DNA from: Fen-178 sp049516835
GTDB lineage: Bacteria; Acidobacteriota; Terriglobia; Bryobacterales; Bryobacteraceae
Length of the DNA: 20,933 nt
Assembly: GCA_049516835.1 (NCBI GenBank)
Contig: JBEKSR010000100.1
Coordinates: 1-20,933 of the forward strand
Reading direction: 5' to 3'
The position numbers and the translations under genes are program-made. Under the pieces are notes generated by a model that searched no databases, was not told where the DNA came from, and saw nothing but the letters and a program-made list of their open reading frames with translations. Below, one piece after another: positions 8,239-15,126 of this stretch (the stretch's first letter is position 1; the number at the start of each line of letters is the position of its first letter).

Positions 8239-8256
8239 TACGGTGTGTTCTACGGT
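8239..8256 (-). promoter_or_regulatory. Direct repeat ACCGTA-N6-ACCGTA before phoB
   Basis: On the - strand the hexamer ACCGTA occurs twice with a 12-bp period, just downstream of a candidate -10 box and 28-45 bp before the phoB start. The surrounding bases also contain GTAC repeats. It could be an operator or a leader structure. The period is 12 and not the 11 expected of a Pho box, so I do not call it one. Confidence 0.25.
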
Positions 8257-8263
8257 ACGTCCT

Positions 8264-8269
8264 ATTGTA
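8264..8269 (-). promoter_or_regulatory. Candidate -10 element for phoB-phoR
   Basis: TACAAT on the - strand (five of six to TATAAT) sits in an AT-richer patch between the 33-bp solitary repeat and the phoB start, about 53 bp before the ATG. No convincing -35 hexamer is seen at 16-18 bp, where the sequence is mostly T-rich and C/G-rich repeat end. This would fit an activator-dependent promoter, but the call is weak. Confidence 0.3.
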
Positions 8270-8284
8270 GCTAAAAACCTCGAA

Positions 8285-8317
8285 AAACCCGGGGACAGAC
8301 GGAACGTTTTCCGGTTT
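8285..8317 (+). repeat. 33-bp dispersed repeat, solitary copy
   Basis: This is an exact match to the reverse complement of the right arm (1871-1903), and a one-mismatch match to the left arm (1828-1860), of the inverted pair near the RNase J stop. Here a single arm lies between the pit stop codon (8322) and the candidate phoB promoter. Its internal GGAACGTTTTCC is a partial palindrome (GGAA..TTCC), typical of REP-like elements. Confidence 0.85.
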
Positions 8318-8321
8318 TTTT

Positions 8322-9353
8322 CTACGCCCCCATGGTTGCGTGCAGCACACAGAATGACGCGTACGCAATGATCGCCGACGCCGGAATCGTCAGCACCCAC
8401 GCCCCCACGATGTTCCGCGCGATGCCCCACCGCACCGCCTTCATGCGCTGAATGCTGCCCACCCCGGCGATGGCGCCGGCAATCGCGTGGGTGGTGGAAA
8501 CCGGCAGCCCCAGGTGCGTGGCCAACAGCACCGCCGCGGCCGCGCCCGTCTCCGCGCAGAACCCGCTGCGGGGCTTGAGCCGCGTCAGCCTTCCTCCCAC
8601 CGTGTGCACGATGCGCCATCCGCCGCTCAGCGTGCCCAGCGCGATGGCCGTGTAGGCCGCCAGCAGCACCCAGGCCGGGATCTCTCTCACCTGCACATAA
8701 TGCGACGTGATCAGCACCCCCGTGATCAGCCCGGCGGTCTTCTGCGCGTCGTTGGAGCCGTGCGAGAGGCTGAACGCGGCCGCCGATAGCAACTGGAACT
8801 TGCGGAAGTACTTGTCCATCTTCGACGGGCTGGATCCCTGGAAAAGCCAGTAGACCAGCACCATCAGCAGGTACGCCGAGATCATCCCGATCATGGGTGC
8901 CACCACGATGAAGGTCAGCGTGAGCGGCCATTCGCCTCCCCGGCCGACGTTCAGCGCGTCCAGGCTGTGCGAGAACCCCCGCACCAGTCCCACCCGCGCG
9001 ATGGCCGCGCCGGCGTACCCGCCGATCAGCGCGTGCGATGAGCTGGTGGGCAGTCCCAGCCACCACGTGATCAGGTCCCAGGTGATGGCCCCCGCCAGGC
9101 CCGCCATGATGACGTAGGGCGTCACCAGGTTCAGGTCCACGAATCCCTGCATTACCGCCTTGGCCACGGCCGTGCCGAAGATGAACGCCGCGGCGAAATT
9201 GAAAAACGCCGCCCACAACACGGCTTGAAACGGCGTCAGGACGCGCGTGGCCACAATCGTCGCGATGGAATTCGCCGCGTCGTGGAACCCGTTGATGTAG
9301 TCGAACACCAGCGCGATCCCGATGATGAGAACGGCCAGCGTCAACGTGGACAT
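8322..9353 (-). CDS. pit: Low-affinity inorganic phosphate permease, Pit family
   Basis: This 343-residue integral membrane protein moves phosphate (usually as a metal-phosphate complex with a proton) into the cell. The inverted-repeat topology of the family is visible. The N half has GFHDAANSIAT followed by GLPTSSSHALIGG. The C half has SHGSNDAQKTAG followed by GLPVSTTHAIAGAIAG. About ten hydrophobic segments can be read. The ATG at 9353 follows the DUF47 stop by two bases, so the two are one transcriptional and probably one translational unit. The length is typical of the short bacterial Pit type that pairs with a DUF47 partner. No Pst high-affinity transporter genes are in the window. Confidence 0.95.
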   Translation of the reverse strand: MSTLTLAVLIIGIALVFDYINGFHDAANSIATIVATRVLTPFQAVLWAAFFNFAAAFIFGTAVAKAVMQGFVDLNLVTPYVIMAGLAGAITWDLITWWLGLPTSSSHALIGGYAGAAIARVGLVRGFSHSLDALNVGRGGEWPLTLTFIVVAPMIGMISAYLLMVLVYWLFQGSSPSKMDKYFRKFQLLSAAAFSLSHGSNDAQKTAGLITGVLITSHYVQVREIPAWVLLAAYTAIALGTLSGGWRIVHTVGGRLTRLKPRSGFCAETGAAAAVLLATHLGLPVSTTHAIAGAIAGVGSIQRMKAVRWGIARNIVGAWVLTIPASAIIAYASFCVLHATMGA

Positions 9354-9355
9354 GG

Positions 9356-9997
9356 CTAGCTGTTCTTGACCACCACGTTTTGTAGAACGTCGGCCACGTC
9401 TTCACAGCTATCGATAGTGTTCTCGAAGAACTCGTATACCTCTTTGAGCTTGATCAGCGTGATGGGGTCCTTCTCCTTGTTGAACAGGTCCGCCACCGCG
9501 CTGCGCCCGATAAGGTCGGCCTCGTTCTCCAGACGGTTGATCTCGATGCAGTGCGCCATGATGGTGCCGTTCCGTTCCAGGGCCTCGAAGGCGCTCTTCA
9601 ACGTCCGGGCGCAACTGGCGACAATTTCCGCCATCGTCACCATGGTGGCCGGAATCGGGTCGATCCGATACGACACCAGCCGGTGTATGGTGTCCTCGAT
9701 CCCATCCAGCACGTTGTCGAGCGCAGATGAAATATTGTGGATGTCCTCGGGATCGATGGGCGTGATGAAGGTCTGGTTGAGGTGCGTGAAGATCTCGTGG
9801 ATGATCTCGTCGCCCTGGTGCTCGAGGGAGAGGATTTCCGAGGCGCAGCCGGCCAAGCGTGAATTCCCCGTCCGAACTCCGTCGAGAAGCAGCCGGGACG
9901 CCTCCGAGATGATTTCCACCTGCTTTACAAAGAGGTGGTAGAACTTCTCCTCGCGTGGCAGTAGTCGCATAGAGTGGGCTTGGAAAGAGAACTCCAT
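9356..9997 (-). CDS. DUF47/PhoU-like Pit accessory protein
   Basis: This all-alpha protein of 213 residues belongs to the DUF47 (PhoU-like, TIGR00153-type) group that is commonly encoded beside Pit and thought to modulate phosphate transport or signalling. The family signature RLLPREEKFYHLF is near the N-terminus, followed by HQGDEIIHEIFTHLNQTFITPIDPEDIH and GIEDTIHRLVSYRI. The C-terminal half holds NRLENEADLIGR, repeating the metal-binding E-x-x-x-D pattern. Two starts are possible: ATG at 9997, or ATG at 9970 giving MRLLPREEKF, which is closer to many family members. Neither has a clear Shine-Dalgarno sequence. It is two bases upstream of pit. Confidence 0.9.
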   Translation of the reverse strand: MEFSFQAHSMRLLPREEKFYHLFVKQVEIISEASRLLLDGVRTGNSRLAGCASEILSLEHQGDEIIHEIFTHLNQTFITPIDPEDIHNISSALDNVLDGIEDTIHRLVSYRIDPIPATMVTMAEIVASCARTLKSAFEALERNGTIMAHCIEINRLENEADLIGRSAVADLFNKEKDPITLIKLKEVYEFFENTIDSCEDVADVLQNVVVKNS

Positions 9998-10048
9998 CTT
10001 AATCGGTGTGGAAGCCGCGGGTCAATCCGGGGTGCCCCTTGGGCCCGG

Positions 10049-10915
10049 TTACAGTTCCGTGACGATCGGGAGAAACTCCTGCCGCGGCGCGCCTTCCAGG
10101 TGCAGGAGCCGGGGATCGAGCAGACGCCCTACATCCACGTTGCTCATGGCGGAAAGGATGTTTTCCTTGAAGTGCGGATGCTGGCGCTCGAGCTCCGCGA
10201 ACAAGTCGCGCAGCGCGCGCCGCACCGTCCCGGTCTTTTGCGAGCACCCGCACGGCACCACCGGAACGCCCAGCGCCTTCGCATAAGCGCGCGTGATGTC
10301 CTCCGTCACGAACACCAGCGGGCGGATGAGCCGGTATTCGCGGTCGCGCGAGCTGGTGACCGGCGGCAGCGCGCTCAGCCTGCCGGTGAACAGCATGTTG
10401 CGCAGCAGCGCCTCGCAGAAATCGTCGGCGGTGTGGCCGAAGGCGATCACGTTGGCTCCCAATCCGTGAGCCACCTCGTACACCGCGCGCCGCCGGTACC
10501 GGCTGCACAGGTCGCAGCCGTGCTCGGGCTGGTCGTCGAGCAGGCGCAGGGAAGGGGCGTCGCGGAAGTAGGTCCACGCCACGCCGCGCTGTTTCAGGTA
10601 CTCGCCCAGGGGTTCGACGGGCCGCAGAAACTTACCCTGCTCCACGGTGAAGGCGCAGACCGAGAAATCGATGGGCGCGCGTTTCTGGAGCAGCCGCAGC
10701 GCCTCGAGCAGGGTGGCCGAATCCTTCCCCCCGGAGAGCGCCACCGCCACCCGATCGCCGTCGCGAATCATTTTGTAGCGGTGTATGGCTTCGCCGACCT
10801 TGCGCAGCAGTGTTTTTTCCAGATCCACTGATTCGATTATAGTGGGGGCGGGATGGTTGCGATTCGCCGCAGCCGGGCCACCTTGCCCGCCGCCCGCACC
10901 GCCGCCGTTCGACAT
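10049..10915 (-). CDS. ttcA: TtcA-like tRNA 2-thiocytidine biosynthesis protein
   Basis: This is an ATP-dependent PP-loop enzyme of the TtcA/TtuA group, which in known members adds sulfur to C32 of tRNA with an Fe-S cluster. From the ATG at 10915 it has 288 residues. The PP-loop SGGKDS is at 61-66. The first cysteine pair, CDLC, is at 134-137, followed by RYRRRAVYEVA and GHTADDFCEALLRNML. A second site PCGC (222-224) stands where E. coli TtcA has PCNLC, so one spacing is C-x-C. An in-frame TTG at 10942 extends the frame but lies in the palindromic control region. The ATG at 10915 has AGAGG close upstream and is preferred. The first 22 residues are Gly/Ala rich and poorly conserved. It is followed 51 bp later by the DUF47 gene. 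Confidence 0.85.
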   Translation of the reverse strand: MSNGGGAGGGQGGPAAANRNHPAPTIIESVDLEKTLLRKVGEAIHRYKMIRDGDRVAVALSGGKDSATLLEALRLLQKRAPIDFSVCAFTVEQGKFLRPVEPLGEYLKQRGVAWTYFRDAPSLRLLDDQPEHGCDLCSRYRRRAVYEVAHGLGANVIAFGHTADDFCEALLRNMLFTGRLSALPPVTSSRDREYRLIRPLVFVTEDITRAYAKALGVPVVPCGCSQKTGTVRRALRDLFAELERQHPHFKENILSAMSNVDVGRLLDPRLLHLEGAPRQEFLPIVTEL

Positions 10916-10935
10916 CGGCCTCTGGCGAATTTGGC

Positions 10936-10964
10936 TTGACAAGCAACAATCTTGTTGCTACTAT
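10936..10964 (+). promoter_or_regulatory. Sigma-70 promoter of the ATPase operon
   Basis: TTGACA at 10936-10941 is a perfect -35 hexamer, and TACTAT at 10959-10964 matches -10 at four to five positions; the spacer is exactly 17 bp. Transcription would begin near 10971 and leave a leader of about 67 bases before the ATG at 11038. The spacer is occupied by an 18-bp palindrome, a layout typical of a repressed promoter. Confidence 0.75.
10942..10959. promoter_or_regulatory. Palindromic operator copy 1
   Basis: AGCAACAATCTTGTTGCT has perfect 8-bp arms (AGCAACAA/TTGTTGCT) around a 2-bp centre. It fills the spacer between -35 and -10 of the rightward promoter, so a bound dimer would exclude RNA polymerase. 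An identical-armed copy lies 32 bp downstream, about three helical turns away on the same face. Confidence 0.75.
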
Positions 10965-10968
10965 TTCA

Positions 10969-10996
10969 ATTGAAGCAACAATGTTGTTGCTATCAA
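10969..10996 (-). promoter_or_regulatory. Weak candidate leftward promoter for ttcA
   Basis: On the - strand TTGATA (10991-10996) and TTCAAT (10969-10974, four of six) are separated by 16 bp. The second palindrome fills this spacer as the first fills the rightward one. The hexamers are poor, and the mirror-like layout is the main support. Confidence 0.3.
10974..10991. promoter_or_regulatory. Palindromic operator copy 2
   Basis: AGCAACAATGTTGTTGCT repeats the 8-bp arms of copy 1 with centre TG in place of TC. It lies just past the predicted transcription start of the ATPase operon and inside the spacer of the candidate ttcA promoter. Two matched sites 32 bp apart suggest cooperative binding by a dimeric regulator such as a MarR-, TetR- or PadR-type protein. 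None is encoded in this window. Confidence 0.7.
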
Positions 10997-11026
10997 AGTA
11001 TGGCCGGTTTAAGCCTTTCGTTATCA

Positions 11027-11031
11027 GGAGG
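11027..11031 (+). promoter_or_regulatory. Strong ribosome binding site of ATPase 1
   Basis: GGAGG lies six bases before the ATG at 11038 and fixes that start. It is among the strongest Shine-Dalgarno sequences in the window and contrasts with the weak or absent ones of many neighbours. Confidence 0.8.
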
Positions 11032-11037
11032 TAGCAG

Positions 11038-12264
11038 ATGGCAACACGGATTCTCGCGGGTGGGGTTCCGGAGCCTGAGGAACTCATCGGTCGCGACCAC
11101 ACCATCAATTTCATCTGGGAACAACTAGCGGGCAACAATATCCTGCTGGTGGCACCGCGGCGTTTCGGGAAGACAGGGGTCATGACCCATTTGCTGAAGC
11201 GGACCCGGCCCGGATACCTCGCGGTGTACCTGGACGTGGAGGATATTCACAACCCGGAAGTGTTCTGCTCGCATCTCATTGCCGCCCTTCTGGAACACAG
11301 CAGTCTGCGGAAGCTGGTCTCGGGAATCAAGGGACTGCCGAAGAAGTTGACCGAGTTCATCGGCGACCGGGTTCAGAAAATCAAGATTGACATGCTCGAA
11401 ATCGAGCTGAAGGAAATCGTGGGTGAATCCTGGAGCAGCGTTGCGCGGGCGCTGATTCTGGAGATGGAGAAGGCCGAGGAGACAGTTCTCTTCATCATCG
11501 ACGAGTTTCCGCAGCTCATCGAGAATCTCGCTCGAAAACACGGGGACGACACCGCCCGCGGTTTCTTGCAATGGTTTCGGTCGCTGCGGATGAAGCAGAA
11601 GGACGTGTTGCGGCGCTATCGCTTCGTGCTGGCCGGCTCCACCAGCATCGATCTCACCTTGCGGCGTTTGGATGTGCCCGACAAGCTCAACGATTTTTGC
11701 CGGGTTCCGATTGAGGCCCTCAGCCCGGAGCATGCGGGCGCGCTGCTGGACTCGCTTGCGGACGCCGTCGGGCTGCGGTTCACGGCTGAGGGGCGAAACG
11801 CGTTCTTCGAGCTGGTCTCGCCTCCGGTTCCCTATTTCGTGCATCTGTTCGTTTCCCAGATTCGGATGGAGGAGAAACTCAGAAACAAGGAATTGGGCGC
11901 GAATGAGGTCAGCGAGGTGTATCGCCGCCGTATCCTGGGCCCCACGTGCCGCGCGTACTTCGACTACTACCGGCAAAGACTGAATCGCTACGGCGAGCCG
12001 GGCCGGCGGGCGGCGCTTGCCGTCTTGCAGGAGGCCGCCCATGCGCCGGCAGGCCGCGTTTCGAACAGCATGTTGTACGACGTCTACCGGAGAGCGCGAG
12101 GGCGCGGCGCCACGAGTTTCGAGTTCGACGAGATCATGGCCGATCTGGAGAGCGACTGGTACCTGGTGCTCGATTCCAGAACCAACGAGTACGGCTTTCT
12201 GCTGAACGTGATGCGCGACTGGTGGAAGCGGTTTTACCGGACCGTGGACGCAAAACGGAAATAG
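11038..12264 (+). CDS. AAA/STAND-type ATP-binding protein (ATPase 1)
   Basis: This 408-residue protein resembles the archaeal-type ATPase superfamily (AAA+, COG1672-like). An N-terminal recognition motif EELIGRD precedes a variant Walker A, APRRFGKTG (39-47), lacking the first glycine as is usual in this group. Walker B is VLFIIDE (150-156). A sensor-like strand RFVLAGSTSID is near 195-205. The C-terminal third is alpha-helical and resembles the winged-helix end of such ATPases (YRRRILGPTCRAYFDYYRQRL, then a helical bundle ending in WKRFYRTVDAKRK). There is no signal peptide or membrane helix. It is first in its operon, directly behind the palindrome-controlled promoter, and nine bases before a second ATPase. 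No nuclease, protease or pore domain is recognisable. The function is unknown; a signal-transduction or stress/defence role is only inference. Confidence 0.85.
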   Translation: MATRILAGGVPEPEELIGRDHTINFIWEQLAGNNILLVAPRRFGKTGVMTHLLKRTRPGYLAVYLDVEDIHNPEVFCSHLIAALLEHSSLRKLVSGIKGLPKKLTEFIGDRVQKIKIDMLEIELKEIVGESWSSVARALILEMEKAEETVLFIIDEFPQLIENLARKHGDDTARGFLQWFRSLRMKQKDVLRRYRFVLAGSTSIDLTLRRLDVPDKLNDFCRVPIEALSPEHAGALLDSLADAVGLRFTAEGRNAFFELVSPPVPYFVHLFVSQIRMEEKLRNKELGANEVSEVYRRRILGPTCRAYFDYYRQRLNRYGEPGRRAALAVLQEAAHAPAGRVSNSMLYDVYRRARGRGATSFEFDEIMADLESDWYLVLDSRTNEYGFLLNVMRDWWKRFYRTVDAKRK

Positions 12265-12273
12265 GAGCGGCGG

Positions 12274-15126
12274 ATGGCATACGGGCAGATGTCGTACGAC
12301 CCTTGGGAGACGCCGGCGGAGGAGCGTAAGGCGAGATTCGTCGGCCGGGAAACGCTGCTGGAGCGAATCCTCTCGGCGATCGCCGAGCAGGAAGCGCACG
12401 AGACCATTCAGCACTACCTTCTGCTGGGGCCCCGGGGAATCGGCAAGACAACACTTTTGCTGACTCTTCGCGACCGAATCCGGGAGAGCCCAACGCTCTC
12501 GGCGCGGTGGTTCTGCGTTCAGCTTCGGGAGGAGGAGTACTTCGTCCGGACGCTTCGCGACCTGCTCGAACTGGTGCTACGCGCCCTGGCGGATGAGGAG
12601 AATCTGGCCGAGGCCGCGGAAGTGGCTCAGCAGTCGCACCAGGAGAAGCGGGAGGAACGGAGCCTGGCGGTGGCCGTGGAGGGCTTGCGCAGCCTCGCAA
12701 CGACGCGCGGCAGGCGCATCCTGCTTCTGATCGACAACTTCGACCGCGTCTTTCCTGCCACAGCGGCCGGCCGCGGCAAGACCCGCCCGGCGGAGAACGA
12801 ATTCCGGTCATTTCGCAAGCTGCTCAGCAGGGAGAGCTTCCTGATGGTGGTGGGCGCGTCGGTGCGTCTGTTTGAGGAGATTGCCGCGTACGACCAGGCG
12901 TTTTTCAACTTTTTCAGCCCGGTGGAGATTCCGAATCTGAGCGAAGACGAAATCTGCGAGCTATTGCGCAAGTGCGCCGAGGTCGAACGAAACACCGCGT
13001 TCCTGGCGCAGTCCGAGGCGCAACGCGACAAAGTGCGGGCGATTACCTACCTGACAGGCGGCAATCCGCGCCTGGTGCTGATGCTATATGACGTGCTTCG
13101 CCACCGCGAGATGACGCCGGTGGTTGAGGCGCTGCGGGAAACAGTGGGCGGTCTCACGCCTCTGCTCAAGCACGTGCTGGACGACATGCCGAGGCAGCAG
13201 AGCAAGACTCTGGACGCGCTGGTGCGCTTGCGGGGCGCCGCCCCTCCCAATGAGATCGCGGCAGCGGCGCGCCTGCCGCTGAACGTGGTGACGGCGCAAC
13301 TTGGCCGTCTGAAGGAGGCGCGCTTCGTGGTGGTGGAGGGAGCAGGAAAGGGCAGACCGGCTACGTACCGGGTTTCCGATCCGATGTTTCACACCTGGTA
13401 CCAGATGCGATACCTGCGGCCCGCCGGGCGGCGGATTGAGCTTTTCGTCGAGTTCATCCGCGCCTGGTTTTCGGTGGAGGAGCGGCGCCAATTCCTCGAC
13501 GAGCAGTGGCGTGTTCTCGGGGACAACGGCGGCCGCGGATTGCGCGGATACGCCAGCCAGGAGGCGAGCCTGGCGATCCGATATTACGCCTCCGCCCTGG
13601 AGGATGACCGGGAGCGCCAGGAGCATTTCGGACGTCTGGCTGACGCCTTCGTGGAAGCGGGTAAGCCGCGCGAGGCTGCCATGCTGCTGGCAGAAGCCGC
13701 GGAGCCAGCCGCGCTGACCGGGAGGCAGTACGAGTGCGCTGCGTACCGGCTCCTCGGCGACCGCATGCTCGATAAGGGCAGGCTCAGCGACGCGACCGTC
13801 GCGTATCGCGACGCGCTCAATAAGGAACCGGAGAGCGTGGAGGCCATGCTGGGCCTCGGCGTGTCCTTGGAATTGGCTGGGGAGCGTCCTCAGGCAGCGT
13901 CAGAGTTTCAGCGGGTGATCGACCTGCCCGGCGTCTCGGCCGGGCAGGTTGCCAGGGCGCTCGTCGGCCGGGGCATCGCGAGGCGGTCTCTCGGGGACGC
14001 CCAGGGGGCGATTGCCGACTACACGGCGGTGGTGGATTTGCCCGGCGCCCCCGCCAAAGGGGTTGCCTGGGCGCTCTTCAGCCGGGGCATCGCGAAGGGA
14101 TCTCTCGAGGACAGCAAGGGGGCGATTGCCGACTATACGGCGGTGGTGGATCTGCCGGGCGTTCCCGCCGAACTGGTTGCCAAGGCGCTCTTCAACCGCG
14201 GCGTCGCAAAGGGATCTCTCGGGGACAGCCAGGGGGCGATGGCCGACTACACGGCGGTGGTGGATTTGCCCGGCGCTCCCGCCGAACCAGTTGCCAGGGC
14301 GCTCGTCAGCCGGGGCTTCGTGAAGGGATCTCTTGGGGATAGCCAGGGGGCCATTGTCGACTGCACGGCGGTGGTGGATCTGCCCGGTGCTCCCGCAGAG
14401 GAGGTTGCCAGAGCGCTCGTCAACCGGGGCATCGTGAAGAGATCCCTCGGTGACCGCCAGGGGGAAATTGCCGACTGCACGGCGGCGGTGGGTGTGCCTG
14501 GCGCTCTCGCCGAACAGGTTGCTAGGGCGCTCTTCAACCGGGGTGCCAGCTTTGGCGCCACGGGTGAAAACAGCAAGGCCCTGTCAGATTTCCAATCTGT
14601 CATGGATATTCCCGGAATCTCATCGGAGCAGAGAGCCTGGGCCGCCCTGAACTCCGGTGCCGCTTTGTCGATGCTGCACAGGCTCGGAGAAGCTGTCGGG
14701 CGCCTCGAAGAATGCCTGGGGTTGCGGGCCAGCGCCGAGTCGGTGCACGGAGCGTTCGCCCGGCTCATTCACACTCACCTGGAGAGCGGAAGAAGGGAAG
14801 ACGCCGCGCACCTGATCGCGCGGTTGCACGAATTCGAACCGGCCGAAACGACCATCGAGCAGCGTCTGGAAGCAAGAATCGGCGCGATCATGACTGCCTG
14901 GAAGGAGCACACGCCCGAGACCGCCGCATTGCTGCTGGATGCGGCGCTCAAAAGCGACCCGGAGGACATTCGGGTTCGCATGGAGTTCCTTGCTCCGGCG
15001 ATTCAATACGCGAGGAGTGGGGATGAGCAAGCTCTCTCGCGCCTGCCGGAGCGCGAACGCGACATGGCGAAACAGATCGCGGCGGTCATCCTGGGAAAGA
15101 AAGACAGAGTCGAGGCTGGACATTGA
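12274..15126 (+). CDS. STAND-like ATPase with winged helix and TPR array (ATPase 2)
   Basis: This is a 950-residue protein. The N-terminal NTPase has FVGRETLLERIL (22-33), Walker A GPRGIGKTT (52-60) and Walker B ILLLIDNFD (149-157), where N155 replaces the usual second acidic residue. A winged-helix segment follows at about 305-385 (NEIAAAARLPLNVVTAQLGRL, then DPMFHTWYQMRYL). From about 425 to the end the protein is TPR-like. Residues 559-786 are six near-identical 38-residue repeats of the form RGxAKxSLGDxxGAIADYTAVVDLPGAPAE, with more diverged units on both sides. The design is that of a regulatory ATPase whose superhelical C-terminus binds a partner or ligand. The ATG is preceded by GGAG formed at the stop of ATPase 1 (TAGGAG). 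Its own TGA overlaps the TTG start of rsmB. The biological role is not known. Confidence 0.85.
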   Translation: MAYGQMSYDPWETPAEERKARFVGRETLLERILSAIAEQEAHETIQHYLLLGPRGIGKTTLLLTLRDRIRESPTLSARWFCVQLREEEYFVRTLRDLLELVLRALADEENLAEAAEVAQQSHQEKREERSLAVAVEGLRSLATTRGRRILLLIDNFDRVFPATAAGRGKTRPAENEFRSFRKLLSRESFLMVVGASVRLFEEIAAYDQAFFNFFSPVEIPNLSEDEICELLRKCAEVERNTAFLAQSEAQRDKVRAITYLTGGNPRLVLMLYDVLRHREMTPVVEALRETVGGLTPLLKHVLDDMPRQQSKTLDALVRLRGAAPPNEIAAAARLPLNVVTAQLGRLKEARFVVVEGAGKGRPATYRVSDPMFHTWYQMRYLRPAGRRIELFVEFIRAWFSVEERRQFLDEQWRVLGDNGGRGLRGYASQEASLAIRYYASALEDDRERQEHFGRLADAFVEAGKPREAAMLLAEAAEPAALTGRQYECAAYRLLGDRMLDKGRLSDATVAYRDALNKEPESVEAMLGLGVSLELAGERPQAASEFQRVIDLPGVSAGQVARALVGRGIARRSLGDAQGAIADYTAVVDLPGAPAKGVAWALFSRGIAKGSLEDSKGAIADYTAVVDLPGVPAELVAKALFNRGVAKGSLGDSQGAMADYTAVVDLPGAPAEPVARALVSRGFVKGSLGDSQGAIVDCTAVVDLPGAPAEEVARALVNRGIVKRSLGDRQGEIADCTAAVGVPGALAEQVARALFNRGASFGATGENSKALSDFQSVMDIPGISSEQRAWAALNSGAALSMLHRLGEAVGRLEECLGLRASAESVHGAFARLIHTHLESGRREDAAHLIARLHEFEPAETTIEQRLEARIGAIMTAWKEHTPETAALLLDAALKSDPEDIRVRMEFLAPAIQYARSGDEQALSRLPERERDMAKQIAAVILGKKDRVEAGH
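13948..14631 (+). repeat. Six tandem 114-bp coding repeats (38-aa TPR-like units)
   Basis: Units begin at 13948, 14062, 14176, 14290, 14404 and 14518, each exactly 114 bp. Long stretches are nearly identical between units 1-5 at the DNA level (for example GACTACACGGCGGTGGTGGA in units 1 and 3), including third positions, while unit 6 is diverged. A further diverged unit precedes at 13834. This suggests recent duplication or gene conversion and likely copy-number variation between strains. Confidence 0.9.

Noticed and set aside
8212..9405. Upstream extension of the phoB frame giving a 628-residue protein
   Set aside because: The extension is antisense to pit and Arg/Gly-rich; the true regulator starts at MPKRIAIVEDE (8211).
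10030..10051. Terminator between ttcA and the DUF47 gene
   Set aside because: The GC-rich bases give only a short CCGGG/CCCGG stem with no following T tract.
10942..10991. Intrinsic terminator or attachment site in the palindromic region
   Set aside because: The arms are only 8 bp with a 2-bp centre, there is no T tract, and the position inside a promoter spacer fits operators much better. No integrase is present.
11125..12414. 429-codon open frame opposite ATPase 1
   Set aside because: The + strand frame has Walker motifs, a strong Shine-Dalgarno sequence and a promoter; the opposite frame has none of these.
13948..14631. CRISPR or non-coding tandem repeat
   Set aside because: The period is 114 bp, a multiple of three, with an intact reading frame encoding TPR-like units and no spacer/repeat alternation.
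11038..15126. Known named defence system or toxin-antitoxin pair
   Set aside because: There are two ATPases but no nuclease, protease, reverse transcriptase, cyclase or toxin signature, so a named system cannot be supported.
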